Counted from the first letter of the stretch, positions 1-8,389 are shown. The stretch is DNA of 33,531 bases from Streptomyces sp. XM83C (GCF_023072675.1 NZ_JALLGL010000033.1:1-33531); one strand, 5' to 3'. Numbers and translations: made by a program. Notes: generated by a model from the sequence alone, not told the origin.

Positions 1-111
1 CTGGCGATCAGCCTCGCTCACCTCGCCGGATGGAAGAACAACGCCGCCGCCCACGACCACTACCGCAACCACCCCGCCGACGCCCTACGCGAACTCGGTC
101 TCACCGGATGA
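1..111 (+). CDS. C-terminal end of an unidentified protein, possibly a transposase (5' end outside window)
   Basis: An open frame enters from the left edge and stops with TGA at 109-111, giving 36 residues that end ALRELGLTG. Third positions are mainly G/C, which supports coding. The ending (hydrophobic helix, then GWKNNAAAHDHY, then a short basic tail) resembles the last residues of some DDE transposases such as the ISAs1 type. That is an impression from a short fragment, not an identification. No inverted repeat can be assigned to it here. Confidence 0.35.
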   Translation: MAISLAHLAGWKNNAAAHDHYRNHPADALRELGLTG

Positions 112-223
112 GCACGCATCACGCCTGGAGGTTGTGCAGGCGGGACACCGGCCACGCCGAGAACATCTCACCCGCGACCAGTAGTCACGGAACAACCCTT
201 ACTCGAGCGCCCCGGCGCGGCTC

Positions 224-1048
224 TCAGGGGTGCCCGTGATTGCAGACTGTGCAGGCTCTTTCTGCATCGCCTGCAGCAATCCCTGGGGGCCAGAACTGAT
301 TCATTTCAACCTTGTCCGAGTTGTAGAAGTTACTGCGTCCGCGCACCCGATCAAAGAAGAAGACCCACGTCAGGGTGAACCATTGGAATCCGAAGAAGCT
401 CCAAGTTCCGACGAGAGCCCCTGCGTTATCCACCCATGGGCCGTGGTCGCCCAGCCATAGACTCCCTTCCTCCTCGCCGTGAAATTTCATGTGCTTGCCC
501 ATTTCTAGCTTCGCAAGATTAACCCCCATCTCCATATTCAGGTGCGGCGCTCGCTTTCCGCTGCCATCTAGGAAGTCAATCACCGCCTTGGGGGTCTGCA
601 AGCCATCCTCGGCCAGGCGGCAGCCGATTGCCTTCACGAAGTACCTGACCAGCGCTTCTCTTTCGTTGCGCCAGTCGGATCCATAGATGTTGGAAAATTT
701 GAAGGAAAAATACTCCTCGCCTACTCGACTATTCGTGCGAACGTATCTGGAGAAAGTCTCGTACGCTGCATCGAATGGCTGACTTCGCGAGTTATTACAG
801 TTCGCGCAGAGTACTTTCGCAAACTTGAGGGTGTCAGAGTTCGGCCCTTGCACTTGCCCAAGATAGCTGCTTCCGTTAACCACTCGAACGACCTGGCCGC
901 GCATCCAAGCCTTACCGAAGGTTCCCACGACGTCAGACTTCTTGTGTCGGTGCTCGCGGGAATCCGCTAGCCCTCCGCACCACCAGCATTGGTCGGGCCT
1001 CGCCCGTTGAAGATGACTCGGAATCCACGAAGGTAACTGGGAAGTCAT
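224..1048 (-). CDS. HNH-endonuclease-like protein
   Basis: A 274-residue protein with a zinc-knuckle/HNH-type arrangement: CWWC near residue 21, REHRHKKSD about ten residues later, and LCANCNNSRS near residue 80. In HNH families the paired cysteines bind structural zinc and the central histidines coordinate the catalytic metal, so DNA nicking or cleavage is the family-level expectation. The rest is rich in aromatic residues and unfamiliar; a final CTVC pair sits near the C-terminus. Base composition is clearly more A/T-rich than the neighbours (many TTC/TTT, AAA and AAT codons), pointing to separate acquisition. It could be a restriction or defence nuclease, but no methyltransferase partner is adjacent. 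Confidence 0.6.
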   Translation of the reverse strand: MTSQLPSWIPSHLQRARPDQCWWCGGLADSREHRHKKSDVVGTFGKAWMRGQVVRVVNGSSYLGQVQGPNSDTLKFAKVLCANCNNSRSQPFDAAYETFSRYVRTNSRVGEEYFSFKFSNIYGSDWRNEREALVRYFVKAIGCRLAEDGLQTPKAVIDFLDGSGKRAPHLNMEMGVNLAKLEMGKHMKFHGEEEGSLWLGDHGPWVDNAGALVGTWSFFGFQWFTLTWVFFFDRVRGRSNFYNSDKVEMNQFWPPGIAAGDAERACTVCNHGHP

Positions 1049-1302
1049 GGCCTCATTTTCCCACCACGGCCTTAGGTCTGCAGGCGTTTCTGCGTCCGCT
1101 TGGGTTCAGGGTCTGCGGCCCTTCGATGTGCCGCGCTGCAGATCCTGGCGTGGCACCTTCCCGTCGCTCACCGATCCGAATGGACGGATCTACCCGACGG
1201 CGGTGATCTCTGATGGACAAGCCGGCGCTCCGCAGGCGGGAAGAGACCTGGCCACGTCGAGGTGGACCCTTCCCGGCATTGCTAGCCTCGATCCCTTCGA
1301 GG

Positions 1303-2205
1303 TCAGCCCAGCTGCCCAACAGCCTCCGTAGCAATTCCTTCGAATGCGGCCTGGTCGGCGGCGAAGTCTGAGTCGGGGATCGGCCAGTGGATCACGATCT
1401 CGGTGAAGCCGAGCTCCTGGTGGCGGCCGGCGAAGTCGACGAAGGCGTTCACAGACTCCAGCGGTCGGCCCCGGTCCGGGGTGAAGCCGGTCAGCAGGAT
1501 CTTGTCCAGCTCGGCCACATCCCGCCCGGACTCGGCGCACGCCTTGCCGAGCTTCTCGACCTGCCCGCGCAGTGCCTCCACCGACTGCTCCGGGGTCCCC
1601 TCCTCGTACAACTTCGGGTCGCCCGTCGTCACCCACGCCTGCCCGTACCGGGCGGCCAGCCGCAGCCCGCGCGGCCCGGTCGCCGCCACGGCGAACGGCA
1701 GCCGCGGGCGCTGGACACAGCCTGGGATGTTCCGCGCCTCCTCCGCCGTGTAGAAGTCGCCTTTCTGCGAGACCGCGCCCTCGGTGAGCAGGCGGTCGAG
1801 CAGCGGCACGAACTCGCCGAACCGGTCCGCCCGCTCCTTCGGCGTCCACGCCTCCTGGCCGAGCGCGGTGGCGTCGAAGCCGTTGCCGCCGGCCCCGATG
1901 CCGAGGGTGACCCGCCCGCCGGAGATGTCGTCGAGCGAGATCAGCTCCTTGGCGAGCGTCACTGGATGCCTGAAATTAGGCGACGTGACGAGGGTGCCCA
2001 GGCGCAGGCGGTCCGTGGCCGTGGCGGCGGCGGTAAGGGTGGGCAGGGCGCCGAACCAGGGGCCGTCGCGGAAGGTCCGCCAGGAGAGGTGGTCGTACGT
2101 GTACGCGGCGTGGAAGCCGAGTTCCTCGGCGCGCTGCCACTTCGCGCGGCCTCCCTCGTGCCAGCGGTCGACGGGAAGGATCACGGTGCTCAGGCGCAGG
2201 CTCAT
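1303..2205 (-). CDS. LLM-class F420-dependent oxidoreductase, complete copy carried by the element
   Basis: A 300-residue luciferase-like TIM-barrel protein of the F420-dependent family, which uses reduced coenzyme F420 for hydride transfer; the substrate is unknown. The start is taken as ATG at 2205 (MSLRLSTVILP); an upstream extension to 2268 is arginine-rich and unlike the family. Residues 75-300 align without gaps to the truncated host gene at 22173-22853, roughly 85% identical by eye, so this is a diverged orthologue rather than a recent duplicate. Codons 76-81 (positions 1963-1980) read CCT AAT TTC AGG CAT CCA, whereas the host has CCG AAC TTC CGG CAC CCG. The peptide is the same, but five codons are replaced by ones rare in Streptomyces, exactly at the integration point. 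This suggests a rescue copy immune to the element's integrase. Confidence 0.9.
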   Translation of the reverse strand: MSLRLSTVILPVDRWHEGGRAKWQRAEELGFHAAYTYDHLSWRTFRDGPWFGALPTLTAAATATDRLRLGTLVTSPNFRHPVTLAKELISLDDISGGRVTLGIGAGGNGFDATALGQEAWTPKERADRFGEFVPLLDRLLTEGAVSQKGDFYTAEEARNIPGCVQRPRLPFAVAATGPRGLRLAARYGQAWVTTGDPKLYEEGTPEQSVEALRGQVEKLGKACAESGRDVAELDKILLTGFTPDRGRPLESVNAFVDFAGRHQELGFTEIVIHWPIPDSDFAADQAAFEGIATEAVGQLG

Positions 2206-2360
2206 GCCACCGAGCCTACGTCGGCCCCAGGGGTGTTCCCGTGCGACTCCAGAGCGTGACGTCCTCACGCTGCGGCGATCCGGTCTGGTGCGAGGTGGGC
2301 GGCACCCGACGGAGCCGTCTCAGTGTGGCGACGAGGCCCGCCGATCACCCTGGTGCCGGC

Positions 2361-2840
2361 TTATTGCGCAGCGGTGATCGACCATCCATGGCGGGAGAAG
2401 GACGGGCCTCCATCCCGGTACGCCGCCAGGGCCTGCGTGGAGGTCGGGAACGCGGGGGTGGGCAGGCCGCTCGCGGCGACCCACTCGGCCGTCAGGTGCT
2501 TGTCCGGCTCGGGGTTGGTCAGCTCACCGGCCCACGTGTCGGTGGCGAAGACGAACAGGACGAACTGCCCGGCCTGGTCCCAGCCCTGTTCGACGTGGAT
2601 GACCTGGACGAGGGCGAGATCCGCCGGGTCGACGAGCAGGCCGGTCTCCTCCTTGAGTTCGCGGGCGGCGGCCTCGTCGAGGGCTTCGCCGGGTTCGGCC
2701 TTGCCACCGGGGAGGGTCCAGGCCGGCTGCGGGGACCAGTTGCGGGCTCCGTAGAGCACGGCGGCGATCGTGTCGGCGTCCTTGTCGTGGACGATCACGC
2801 AGACTGCGTTGCGGCTGTTCATAACGCTGGTGTTGATCAC
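2361..2840 (-). CDS. Nudix hydrolase
   Basis: A 159-residue protein with a canonical Nudix box near residue 45: GGKAEPGE, seven residues, then RELKEETGL, matching GX5EX7REUXEEXGU. Family members hydrolyse nucleoside diphosphates linked to another moiety; the glutamates bind the catalytic metals. The substrate cannot be predicted. The GTG start at 2840 is supported by GAGGAG about seven bases upstream; ATG at 2822 is an alternative. The gene is single, transcribed away from the FkbM gene, and in the same direction as the LLM copy downstream. Confidence 0.88.
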   Translation of the reverse strand: MINTSVMNSRNAVCVIVHDKDADTIAAVLYGARNWSPQPAWTLPGGKAEPGEALDEAAARELKEETGLLVDPADLALVQVIHVEQGWDQAGQFVLFVFATDTWAGELTNPEPDKHLTAEWVAASGLPTPAFPTSTQALAAYRDGGPSFSRHGWSITAAQ

Positions 2841-2931
2841 GTGCCCACTCCTCGTCGACGTGCCGGAAGGTGTCGGTGGTCCTGGCGGGCGGCTCGGACC
2901 GGCCGGGCCGCTCGGAACGTGGGGGTGCTGC

Positions 2932-3849
2932 TCAGCGGCCGAGCATGAGGCGATCGGCGTTGGTGCGGGAGAAGACCAGGTCGGTCATGTGCTTCGGGGT
3001 TTCGGTGCACCGGACCGGCGGCTGCGGTCGGCGCATGGCCCGGGGGTAGGTGGCCGGGTCGTAGTCGTTGGTGAGCGTGTACGCGTGGAAGCCGTGCTTG
3101 CGCAGGGTGTCGATGATGTCGGCGGCGCTCTCGCCCTGCTTGGCCAGGAGCCTGGGGGTGACTTCCACGACGAGTTCCGCGTCGTCGCGCAGGTCCACCA
3201 GCGCGGGCAGCAGCCCTCGGATGGCTGCTGCCTCGGCGCCTTCGACGTCGATCTTGATGATCCGGGTGGTGGCGAGCTCTGCCCTGCTGACCAGGCCGGC
3301 CAGGGGTGCGGTCGGCACGTCGAAGGCCACGTGGACGTGCCGGGGCCGGACGGCGGTGGTGTGACCGAGGTTGGCGGGGTCCTCCAGATAAAGAGTCAGG
3401 GTGCCGTGGGTGTCGAAGGCAGCGGAGCGGACGGCCCGGATGTTGGTGCGGTGGTTGGCGGTGGCCACGGCGGTCAGGTCGTCGTGGAACTGCGGGGAGG
3501 GTTCAATGGCGACGACACGGCCGTGGGGTCCGACGGCATGGGAGGCCAGGAGGCTGAAGGCGCCGCGGTGAGCTCCGACATCGATGAAGGTGTCGCCAGG
3601 CCGGAGCCGGTCGCGCAGGAAGGCGCTCAGGTTCGGCTCCCACTCGCCGAACAGGTACTGGTAGCGCTGGATGACGTCGCTGGTGGTGACGCCGACCTTG
3701 TCGCCGGACCTCAGTCCGACGGTGGCGTGGATGGGGTGAGTGCGCAGGTGCTCGTCGAGGAAGCGGCCGACGAGCTGGACCTTGCCCACGGTTCCGGGTG
3801 CGTGGCGGACGTAGGCCCGTAGCGCGCGGGCGAGTGCGGAGGCGGACAC
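2932..3849 (-). CDS. FkbM-family SAM-dependent methyltransferase
   Basis: A 305-residue protein with a Rossmann methyltransferase core. FIDVGAHRGAFSLLA near residue 90 is the glycine-rich SAM-binding motif I; VVAIEPSPQ is motif II; IIKIDVEGAE near residue 197 is the FkbM signature. FkbM proteins O-methylate sugars or polyketide hydroxyls. The GTG start at 3849 has AAGGAG six bases upstream. It sits close to a four-gene glycosyltransferase cluster, separated by an oppositely oriented kinase gene, so methylation of a sugar made by that cluster is plausible but unproven. Confidence 0.88.
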   Translation of the reverse strand: MSASALARALRAYVRHAPGTVGKVQLVGRFLDEHLRTHPIHATVGLRSGDKVGVTTSDVIQRYQYLFGEWEPNLSAFLRDRLRPGDTFIDVGAHRGAFSLLASHAVGPHGRVVAIEPSPQFHDDLTAVATANHRTNIRAVRSAAFDTHGTLTLYLEDPANLGHTTAVRPRHVHVAFDVPTAPLAGLVSRAELATTRIIKIDVEGAEAAAIRGLLPALVDLRDDAELVVEVTPRLLAKQGESAADIIDTLRKHGFHAYTLTNDYDPATYPRAMRRPQPPVRCTETPKHMTDLVFSRTNADRLMLGR

Positions 3850-3950
3850 GGGCGGCTCCTTCGGGTGGTGGTGATGAGGAACGGGGTCCTGGGCTTGCCG
3901 GCGGTGGCAGACTGGCCAAGGAACGCTGGTGGTGTTGAGGGGAGTTGGCG

Positions 3951-4451
3951 GTGGCCGAGCGCACTCCGGTGGTGTTCCTGCTGGTGGGGCTCACCGGTTC
4001 GGGGAAGACCACCTATGCCCAGCGGAAGCTGGAGCCCGAGGGTGCTGTGCGGCTGTCCGTGGACGAGGTCGTCTATGAGCGGCACGGCCGGTACGGCGTC
4101 GACTACCCGGAGAACACCTACTTCGAGAAGGAGGCCCCGGTCGTCGCCGAGCTGCACGAGCGGCTGGCCGAGCTGGTCGCCGAGGGCCGGGACGTGGTGT
4201 GGGACCACGGGCTGTGGCCGCGTAAGGACCGGGATGCGATGAAGGAGCTGGTGGAGTCGGCCGGCGGGCGGTGGCGGCTGCTGTACTTCCCGGTGAAGCG
4301 TGACGAACTGCTGCGCAGGCTGGTGGAGCGCAACGAGCGGGAGGACGCCAACGCGCTCGTCGTGACGCCGGAGGCCCTGGACGACTTCTTCGCCCGCTTC
4401 GAGGCGCCTCAGGGCGAGGGCGAGGAGATCGTGGAGCCGGACTGGCTCTGA
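3951..4451 (+). CDS. P-loop AAA-type kinase (ATP-binding protein)
   Basis: A small P-loop phosphotransferase of about 166 residues. GLTGSGKTTYA is the Walker A motif and RLSVDEVVYE holds the acidic residue that follows the second strand in zeta-toxin/gluconate-kinase-like folds. DVVWDHGLW and a C-terminal RRLVERN segment (LID-like arginines) complete the small-molecule-kinase pattern. Start: GTG at 3951 sits six bases after GGAG (3941-3944); TTG at 3945 is possible but too close to that site. Its 3' end overlaps the convergent glycosyltransferase gene by 43 bases. Substrate unknown; similar stand-alone kinases often phosphorylate sugars, nucleosides or antibiotics. Confidence 0.8.
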   Translation: MAERTPVVFLLVGLTGSGKTTYAQRKLEPEGAVRLSVDEVVYERHGRYGVDYPENTYFEKEAPVVAELHERLAELVAEGRDVVWDHGLWPRKDRDAMKELVESAGGRWRLLYFPVKRDELLRRLVERNEREDANALVVTPEALDDFFARFEAPQGEGEEIVEPDWL

Positions 4452-5311
4452 GTCATGTGCGGGCGCCAGGTGGTGGAGATCTTGGCGGCTTCGGCGGCCC
4501 AGCCGTCCGGCAGGCGGTCGAGGGTGACGCGGCGGAAGGCCAGACGGGGATCGGCGACGTCGATGCGGCCGTTGTGGCGGTCGACGTGCTGCAACAGGCG
4601 GGACGCCTCGCTGCGGACGGCCGGGGTGTGCTCGGCCCACTCACCGGAGGTGAACCGGTCGACCCGCCGGCGCAGGTCGTCCAGGACGCCCGAGCGCCAC
4701 TTGAAGTGGTGCACGCACGCGAGCGTGTCCGGGTCGGGCTTGTGGCCCGGTGCCCGGTGGTTTCCGGACGCCACGGTCACCGAGGAGTGGGCGAGGACGA
4801 TCTTGCGTGGATCGCCCTTGAGGAGCCGGTGGGTGAGGTGCCCGCCGAGCGGGAAGGCCCGGTCCAGTCCCGTTTCCGGGCGCCAGAGGGCCAGGCGGCC
4901 GTCGTTCGTGACGCGGTCGAGCATCAACCCGCCGATCACCTTGTGCCTGGCGGCCTCGGCCTGGGCGATCATCTCGGCGAGCGGGGCAGGGTAGGTCTGG
5001 AACTCGTCGGAGTCGGCGATCAGGTGCCAGCCTGTCCCGGCCTGCTCGCGCAAGGAGTCGCGGAGCCGGGTGTTGGTGTGCTCGTGCCACGGTCCGGTGC
5101 TGATCCGGGCAGGGATGATGTCGAGGTCGTGGCTGGCCGCGAGGAGCTGGTGCCGCCAGGCGTCGTGGACGTGGTCGGGGAAGTGGAAGGCGAGGTGGAA
5201 GCGTTCGATGCCGAGTCGGCGGTAGTGGGCAGTCCAGGCGGCCAGCAGAGCCGGTTCGACCGGGCCGACCACCGCGACCAGGGCGGGAGAGACGGTCGTC
5301 TTCATCGGCAT
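4409..5311 (-). CDS. Glycosyltransferase-like protein (GT-A type, DUF23/GT92-like)
   Basis: A 300-residue protein starting KTTVSPALVAVVGP and continuing with AAWTAHYRRLGIERFHL, a pattern seen in GT-A transferases of the Glyco_tranf_2_4/GT92 type. WHLIADSDEFQTYP near residue 95 holds the DxD-like metal-binding motif, and HHFKWRSG near residue 205 resembles the C-terminal metal-binding histidine region. It is last in a tightly coupled run of four. The second in-frame ATG (5305) overlaps the upstream TGA as ATGA, so translation is probably coupled; ATG at 5311 is the alternative. The acceptor and sugar cannot be read from the sequence. Confidence 0.72.
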   Translation of the reverse strand: MPMKTTVSPALVAVVGPVEPALLAAWTAHYRRLGIERFHLAFHFPDHVHDAWRHQLLAASHDLDIIPARISTGPWHEHTNTRLRDSLREQAGTGWHLIADSDEFQTYPAPLAEMIAQAEAARHKVIGGLMLDRVTNDGRLALWRPETGLDRAFPLGGHLTHRLLKGDPRKIVLAHSSVTVASGNHRAPGHKPDPDTLACVHHFKWRSGVLDDLRRRVDRFTSGEWAEHTPAVRSEASRLLQHVDRHNGRIDVADPRLAFRRVTLDRLPDGWAAEAAKISTTWRPHMTQSQSGSTISSPSP

Positions 5312-6537
5312 TCCTTGGTCAGGCGGGTGTAGGTGTCGGCGAGGAAGGCGGCCTGCTCGGCCGCCGAGTGCATGTCCAGGACCCCGCGCGCCGAAGGACC
5401 CGGGCGGGCAGGCGCGTCAGTCGTGAGGCCGTCCAGCGTCTTGGCGAGGGCGTCCGGATCGTCGGCAGGGAAGAGCCGGGCCCACGGCTCCCCGATGAGC
5501 CGGGCGGTCAGCTCGGAGTCGTGTGCGGAGACGATCAGCGGGACGCCGAGGCGGGCGGCGTCCATGACCAGTCCTGATTCCTTGCCCACGCCGGGCTTCC
5601 GCGCGACAAGGGCCGCGTCGGCAGCGGCGTACACGAGCCGCAGGACCTGGTCGCCGACCGGGCCGGGCACGGTGTGAAGGCGGACTTTGGGGAGCTGATG
5701 CCAGCGTGTGAGGACGGCGTCGTCCAGCGGGGTGCCGCACACCAGGACGTGCAGCGGGGTGGTGAGGCGGGCGAGGGCGGCGTCGATGGCGGGGATGTCC
5801 TTGTACGGCCACCAGCCGCCGACCACGCACACCGCCTTCGCGTCGGCGGGGATGGTGAAGGCGGTGCGGGCACCGTCTCGTTCGGCGTCGGTCAGCGGGC
5901 GCCCGTCGTCGACCGCGAACGCTCGCACCTCACCCAGAAGGCGAGGGAAGGCCGGCGCGACCTGATCGCGGACAGCGGTGGTCGGATACAGCGCGATCAC
6001 CCGTTTCTCGCCCCTGCGGGCGAGTCGGCCCAGCCACCGGACCAGGCGGTCTTCGGTGGTGACCGCCTCGTGGATGAACCGCAGGTGCGGGGTGCCGCCG
6101 AGCAGGGCGGCCACACCGTGCAGGGCCTCGTTCGCGCTGAGGATCACCACTGCCGAGGCCCGCGGGGCGAGGCGGCGTGCGGTGCGAAGGCAGGCGGCCT
6201 CGGTCAGGCACCGGGCGAGAAGGGTGACCTGGTGCGGGGACCTGCGGACCGCCAGCGGCCAGCGCCGGGAGGCGAAGATCTGCTGGCCGGCGGCGGAGAC
6301 CCGTGCTGCCGCCCGCGCGACGGCCAGAAGGATCTTCGCCGCGGGCCCGGCCGGACCGACGGCGACCCGGGAACCGGACTGAACCAGCGGGCCCACGTCC
6401 TCGCTCAGGCCGCCCGGGGCGATGACGAAGCTGTCCGGCCGCGCGGTGGCGAGCGCCGCCAACGTGCGCTGGTGGTGTCCGCCGACCCGGTGCGCGTATG
6501 GCTCAATCAGCACCAGCGACCCGGGGGCGGCGTTCAT
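5302..6537 (-). CDS. GT-B type glycosyltransferase
   Basis: A 411-residue protein opening MNAAPGSLVLIEPYAHRVGG, with HHQRTLAAL following, as in GT4-like enzymes. The second half contains CVVGGWWPYKDIPAID, where lysine and arginine-like residues bind the donor diphosphate, and GVGKESGLVMDAARLGVPLI near residue 340, corresponding to the EXnE donor-binding segment (KESGLV) of GT-B transferases. The start at 6537 overlaps the stop of the upstream gene as ATGA, so an apparent longer frame to 6801 is only open reading inside the neighbour. No membrane segments or signal peptide; probably a cytoplasmic transferase. Confidence 0.78.
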   Translation of the reverse strand: MNAAPGSLVLIEPYAHRVGGHHQRTLAALATARPDSFVIAPGGLSEDVGPLVQSGSRVAVGPAGPAAKILLAVARAAARVSAAGQQIFASRRWPLAVRRSPHQVTLLARCLTEAACLRTARRLAPRASAVVILSANEALHGVAALLGGTPHLRFIHEAVTTEDRLVRWLGRLARRGEKRVIALYPTTAVRDQVAPAFPRLLGEVRAFAVDDGRPLTDAERDGARTAFTIPADAKAVCVVGGWWPYKDIPAIDAALARLTTPLHVLVCGTPLDDAVLTRWHQLPKVRLHTVPGPVGDQVLRLVYAAADAALVARKPGVGKESGLVMDAARLGVPLIVSAHDSELTARLIGEPWARLFPADDPDALAKTLDGLTTDAPARPGPSARGVLDMHSAAEQAAFLADTYTRLTKECR

Positions 6538-7238
6538 CCGGTCACCGCCTGCTCGCCGTACAGCGTGGTGAAGTGCTGATACAGCCAGGGCGGGTCGTTG
6601 AGCGCCTCGAAGTGTTGCGGGTCGCGGGCGGCGGCCTTGGCGAAGCCGAGTCCGCCGCGGGCTCCGGCCGCCGCGTAGGCGGCGAATTCGCCATCGCGGC
6701 TGGCCGTCCAAGCGGCGATGCGTTCCTGGGCGGAGGCATCGGTCATGCCGTACTCGCTGCCGCGCGCGAGCATCGCGCACTCGCGAAAGCCCGCTTTCCA
6801 CGCGTGGAACGGGCTCTGGTTGAACCGCGTGACCCCGGCGGTCTGGCGGCAGAACTCGACCCGGCCGGGCAGTGCGGCCAGCACGTCGACGGCCTGGCCC
6901 ATCTCCCTCAGCGCCGAGCGGCGGATCAGCTTGAGCCCGCCGTAGCCGTAGGTCAGGCCGTTGACCGGGTTGACCGCCTGCCAGACCCGCATCGCCAATC
7001 CGTCAGCCAGCGGCTGAACCGCGGCGGTGGGGAACTCGGGGTCGATGGCGAAGTCACCGTCGGCAAGGAAGAACTGCTCGGTGTCGACCAGCTCGGCGGT
7101 GAGCCGGTAGGCGCGTCGCATCCCGCGGACTCCGTGCAGGCGCTTGACGTTGCCGCCCAGCACCCGGGCGAGGCGGGTGTGCAGACGGTCGGCCAGCGGC
7201 TCGTCGTAGGAGAGCTGGACCGCGTCGAAGCCGGTCAC
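6534..7238 (-). CDS. Glycosyltransferase-like protein (GT-A fold suspected)
   Basis: A 234-residue protein. QFFLADGDFAIDPEF near residue 55 contains a DxD-like acidic motif following a hydrophobic strand, as in GT-A transferases. GLTYGYGGLKLIRRSAL near residue 95 resembles a donor/acceptor loop, and PFHAWKAGFRECAML near residue 143 is an unusual histidine-tryptophan helix. It is short for a full GT-A enzyme and lacks the typical N-terminal nucleotide-binding strand, so it may act with its neighbours. The GTG start at 7238 overlaps the upstream stop (GTGA); its own stop overlaps the next ATG. Family assignment is moderate. Confidence 0.6.
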   Translation of the reverse strand: MTGFDAVQLSYDEPLADRLHTRLARVLGGNVKRLHGVRGMRRAYRLTAELVDTEQFFLADGDFAIDPEFPTAAVQPLADGLAMRVWQAVNPVNGLTYGYGGLKLIRRSALREMGQAVDVLAALPGRVEFCRQTAGVTRFNQSPFHAWKAGFRECAMLARGSEYGMTDASAQERIAAWTASRDGEFAAYAAAGARGGLGFAKAAARDPQHFEALNDPPWLYQHFTTLYGEQAVTG

Positions 7239-8389
7239 TTGATCGCCTCCAGGTAACGGGCGGCCACCATGGCGGGCGTGAGGTGGGCGGTGGAGGCGTA
7301 CGCGCGCTTGGCGTGCACCAGGTAGAACTCGGCGTCCGTGGCGAGGCGCTCGGTGATCTGGACGGCCTGTTCGTCGGTGTCGAACAGCAGCTCGTGGTCG
7401 ATGTGCTCGGCCAGCCAGCCGGTACGCGGGCCGATCACGGGCAGGCCCATCGCCTGGCAGTCGATCACCGACATGGACCAGGGGCAGCCAGATCGGAAGG
7501 GGGCGATGCCGAAGTGGGCGCCGGCCAGCAGGTTGCGGTAGCGGATGCGGTCGCCGCGGTCGGAGGCGATGGTGACGCCATCCGTGGTCGCCAGCTCCTC
7601 CAGGTGCCGTTCGGGGCTGGGGTCGAGACGGATGCGCTCGGGGCTACGGGTGCCGAACAGGTCCATCACCGTGAGCCGCACGGGGGCGTCGGCGACGAGG
7701 CGGCGGGCGAGCTGGGTGAAGCGAGCGGTGCCGTAGTGCCTGTACAGGCGGTGGTTGTAGATGCCGGTGGCTCGGCCTTCGGGCGGGGTGATGTCGGCCG
7801 GGTCGCGCACCAGCCGTACGTCCCTGGGGGCAGGGACGATGTGCAGCTTGTCGCCGAGGTCGACGCCGGTGCGGGCGGCAGCCGCGGTGGTCCAGGAGGC
7901 GGCGGTGGAGGAGTGGACCAGGATGCGGTCGCAGGCCGCGAGGCCGGCGGCGAAGGCCAGCAGCACGCTTCGGCTCAGGCTCCGGTCGTTCATCGCCGGG
8001 TCCAGCGCCAGGACTCCGGTGTCGGTGAAGGAGAACGGCAGATAGTGGCAGTAGCCGGCGATCAGCGCGTCCACCCCGGCTTCCAGGAGCGCGGCCCGGA
8101 TCGCGGGGGCGGCCTCGATCTGGTTGGCCACCACCACCTCGGGCCGCCGGTCGCGGATCAGGGTGACCAGAGCGTCCATACCGGGGTCGAAGCGGGCCCG
8201 GTACTTGGTGGACGGCGAGACGGTGGGCGCGAAGTGCACGCGGGCGTCACCGACCGGGACCGGCGAGGCCACGGTCACTTCGGCCCCGGCGTCGGTCAGG
8301 GCCGGGGCGAGCAGGTCGGCGAAGGTGTAGCCGGAGTCGGCGGACAGCTGACTGGAGTTGGAGACGTTGAGCAGATACAGCACGCGCAT
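7235..8389 (-). CDS. GT4-like glycosyltransferase, first gene of the glycosyltransferase operon
   Basis: A 384-residue GT-B protein. MRVLYLLNVS followed by GYTFADLLAPALTDAGAEVTVAS is the N-terminal Rossmann unit, RILVHSSTAA is the inter-domain region, and FGIAPFRSGCPWSMSVIDCQAMGLPVIGP (written here only as a landmark near residue 320) is the C-terminal donor-binding part. ATG at 8389 is chosen because AGGAGGG lies about nine bases upstream; a longer open frame to 8488 lacks such a site. It is the promoter-proximal gene of the four-gene minus-strand run to 4409. The run diverges from the XRE regulator gene across a 143-base gap that should contain both promoters. Confidence 0.8.
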   Translation of the reverse strand: MRVLYLLNVSNSSQLSADSGYTFADLLAPALTDAGAEVTVASPVPVGDARVHFAPTVSPSTKYRARFDPGMDALVTLIRDRRPEVVVANQIEAAPAIRAALLEAGVDALIAGYCHYLPFSFTDTGVLALDPAMNDRSLSRSVLLAFAAGLAACDRILVHSSTAASWTTAAAARTGVDLGDKLHIVPAPRDVRLVRDPADITPPEGRATGIYNHRLYRHYGTARFTQLARRLVADAPVRLTVMDLFGTRSPERIRLDPSPERHLEELATTDGVTIASDRGDRIRYRNLLAGAHFGIAPFRSGCPWSMSVIDCQAMGLPVIGPRTGWLAEHIDHELLFDTDEQAVQITERLATDAEFYLVHAKRAYASTAHLTPAMVAARYLEAIK

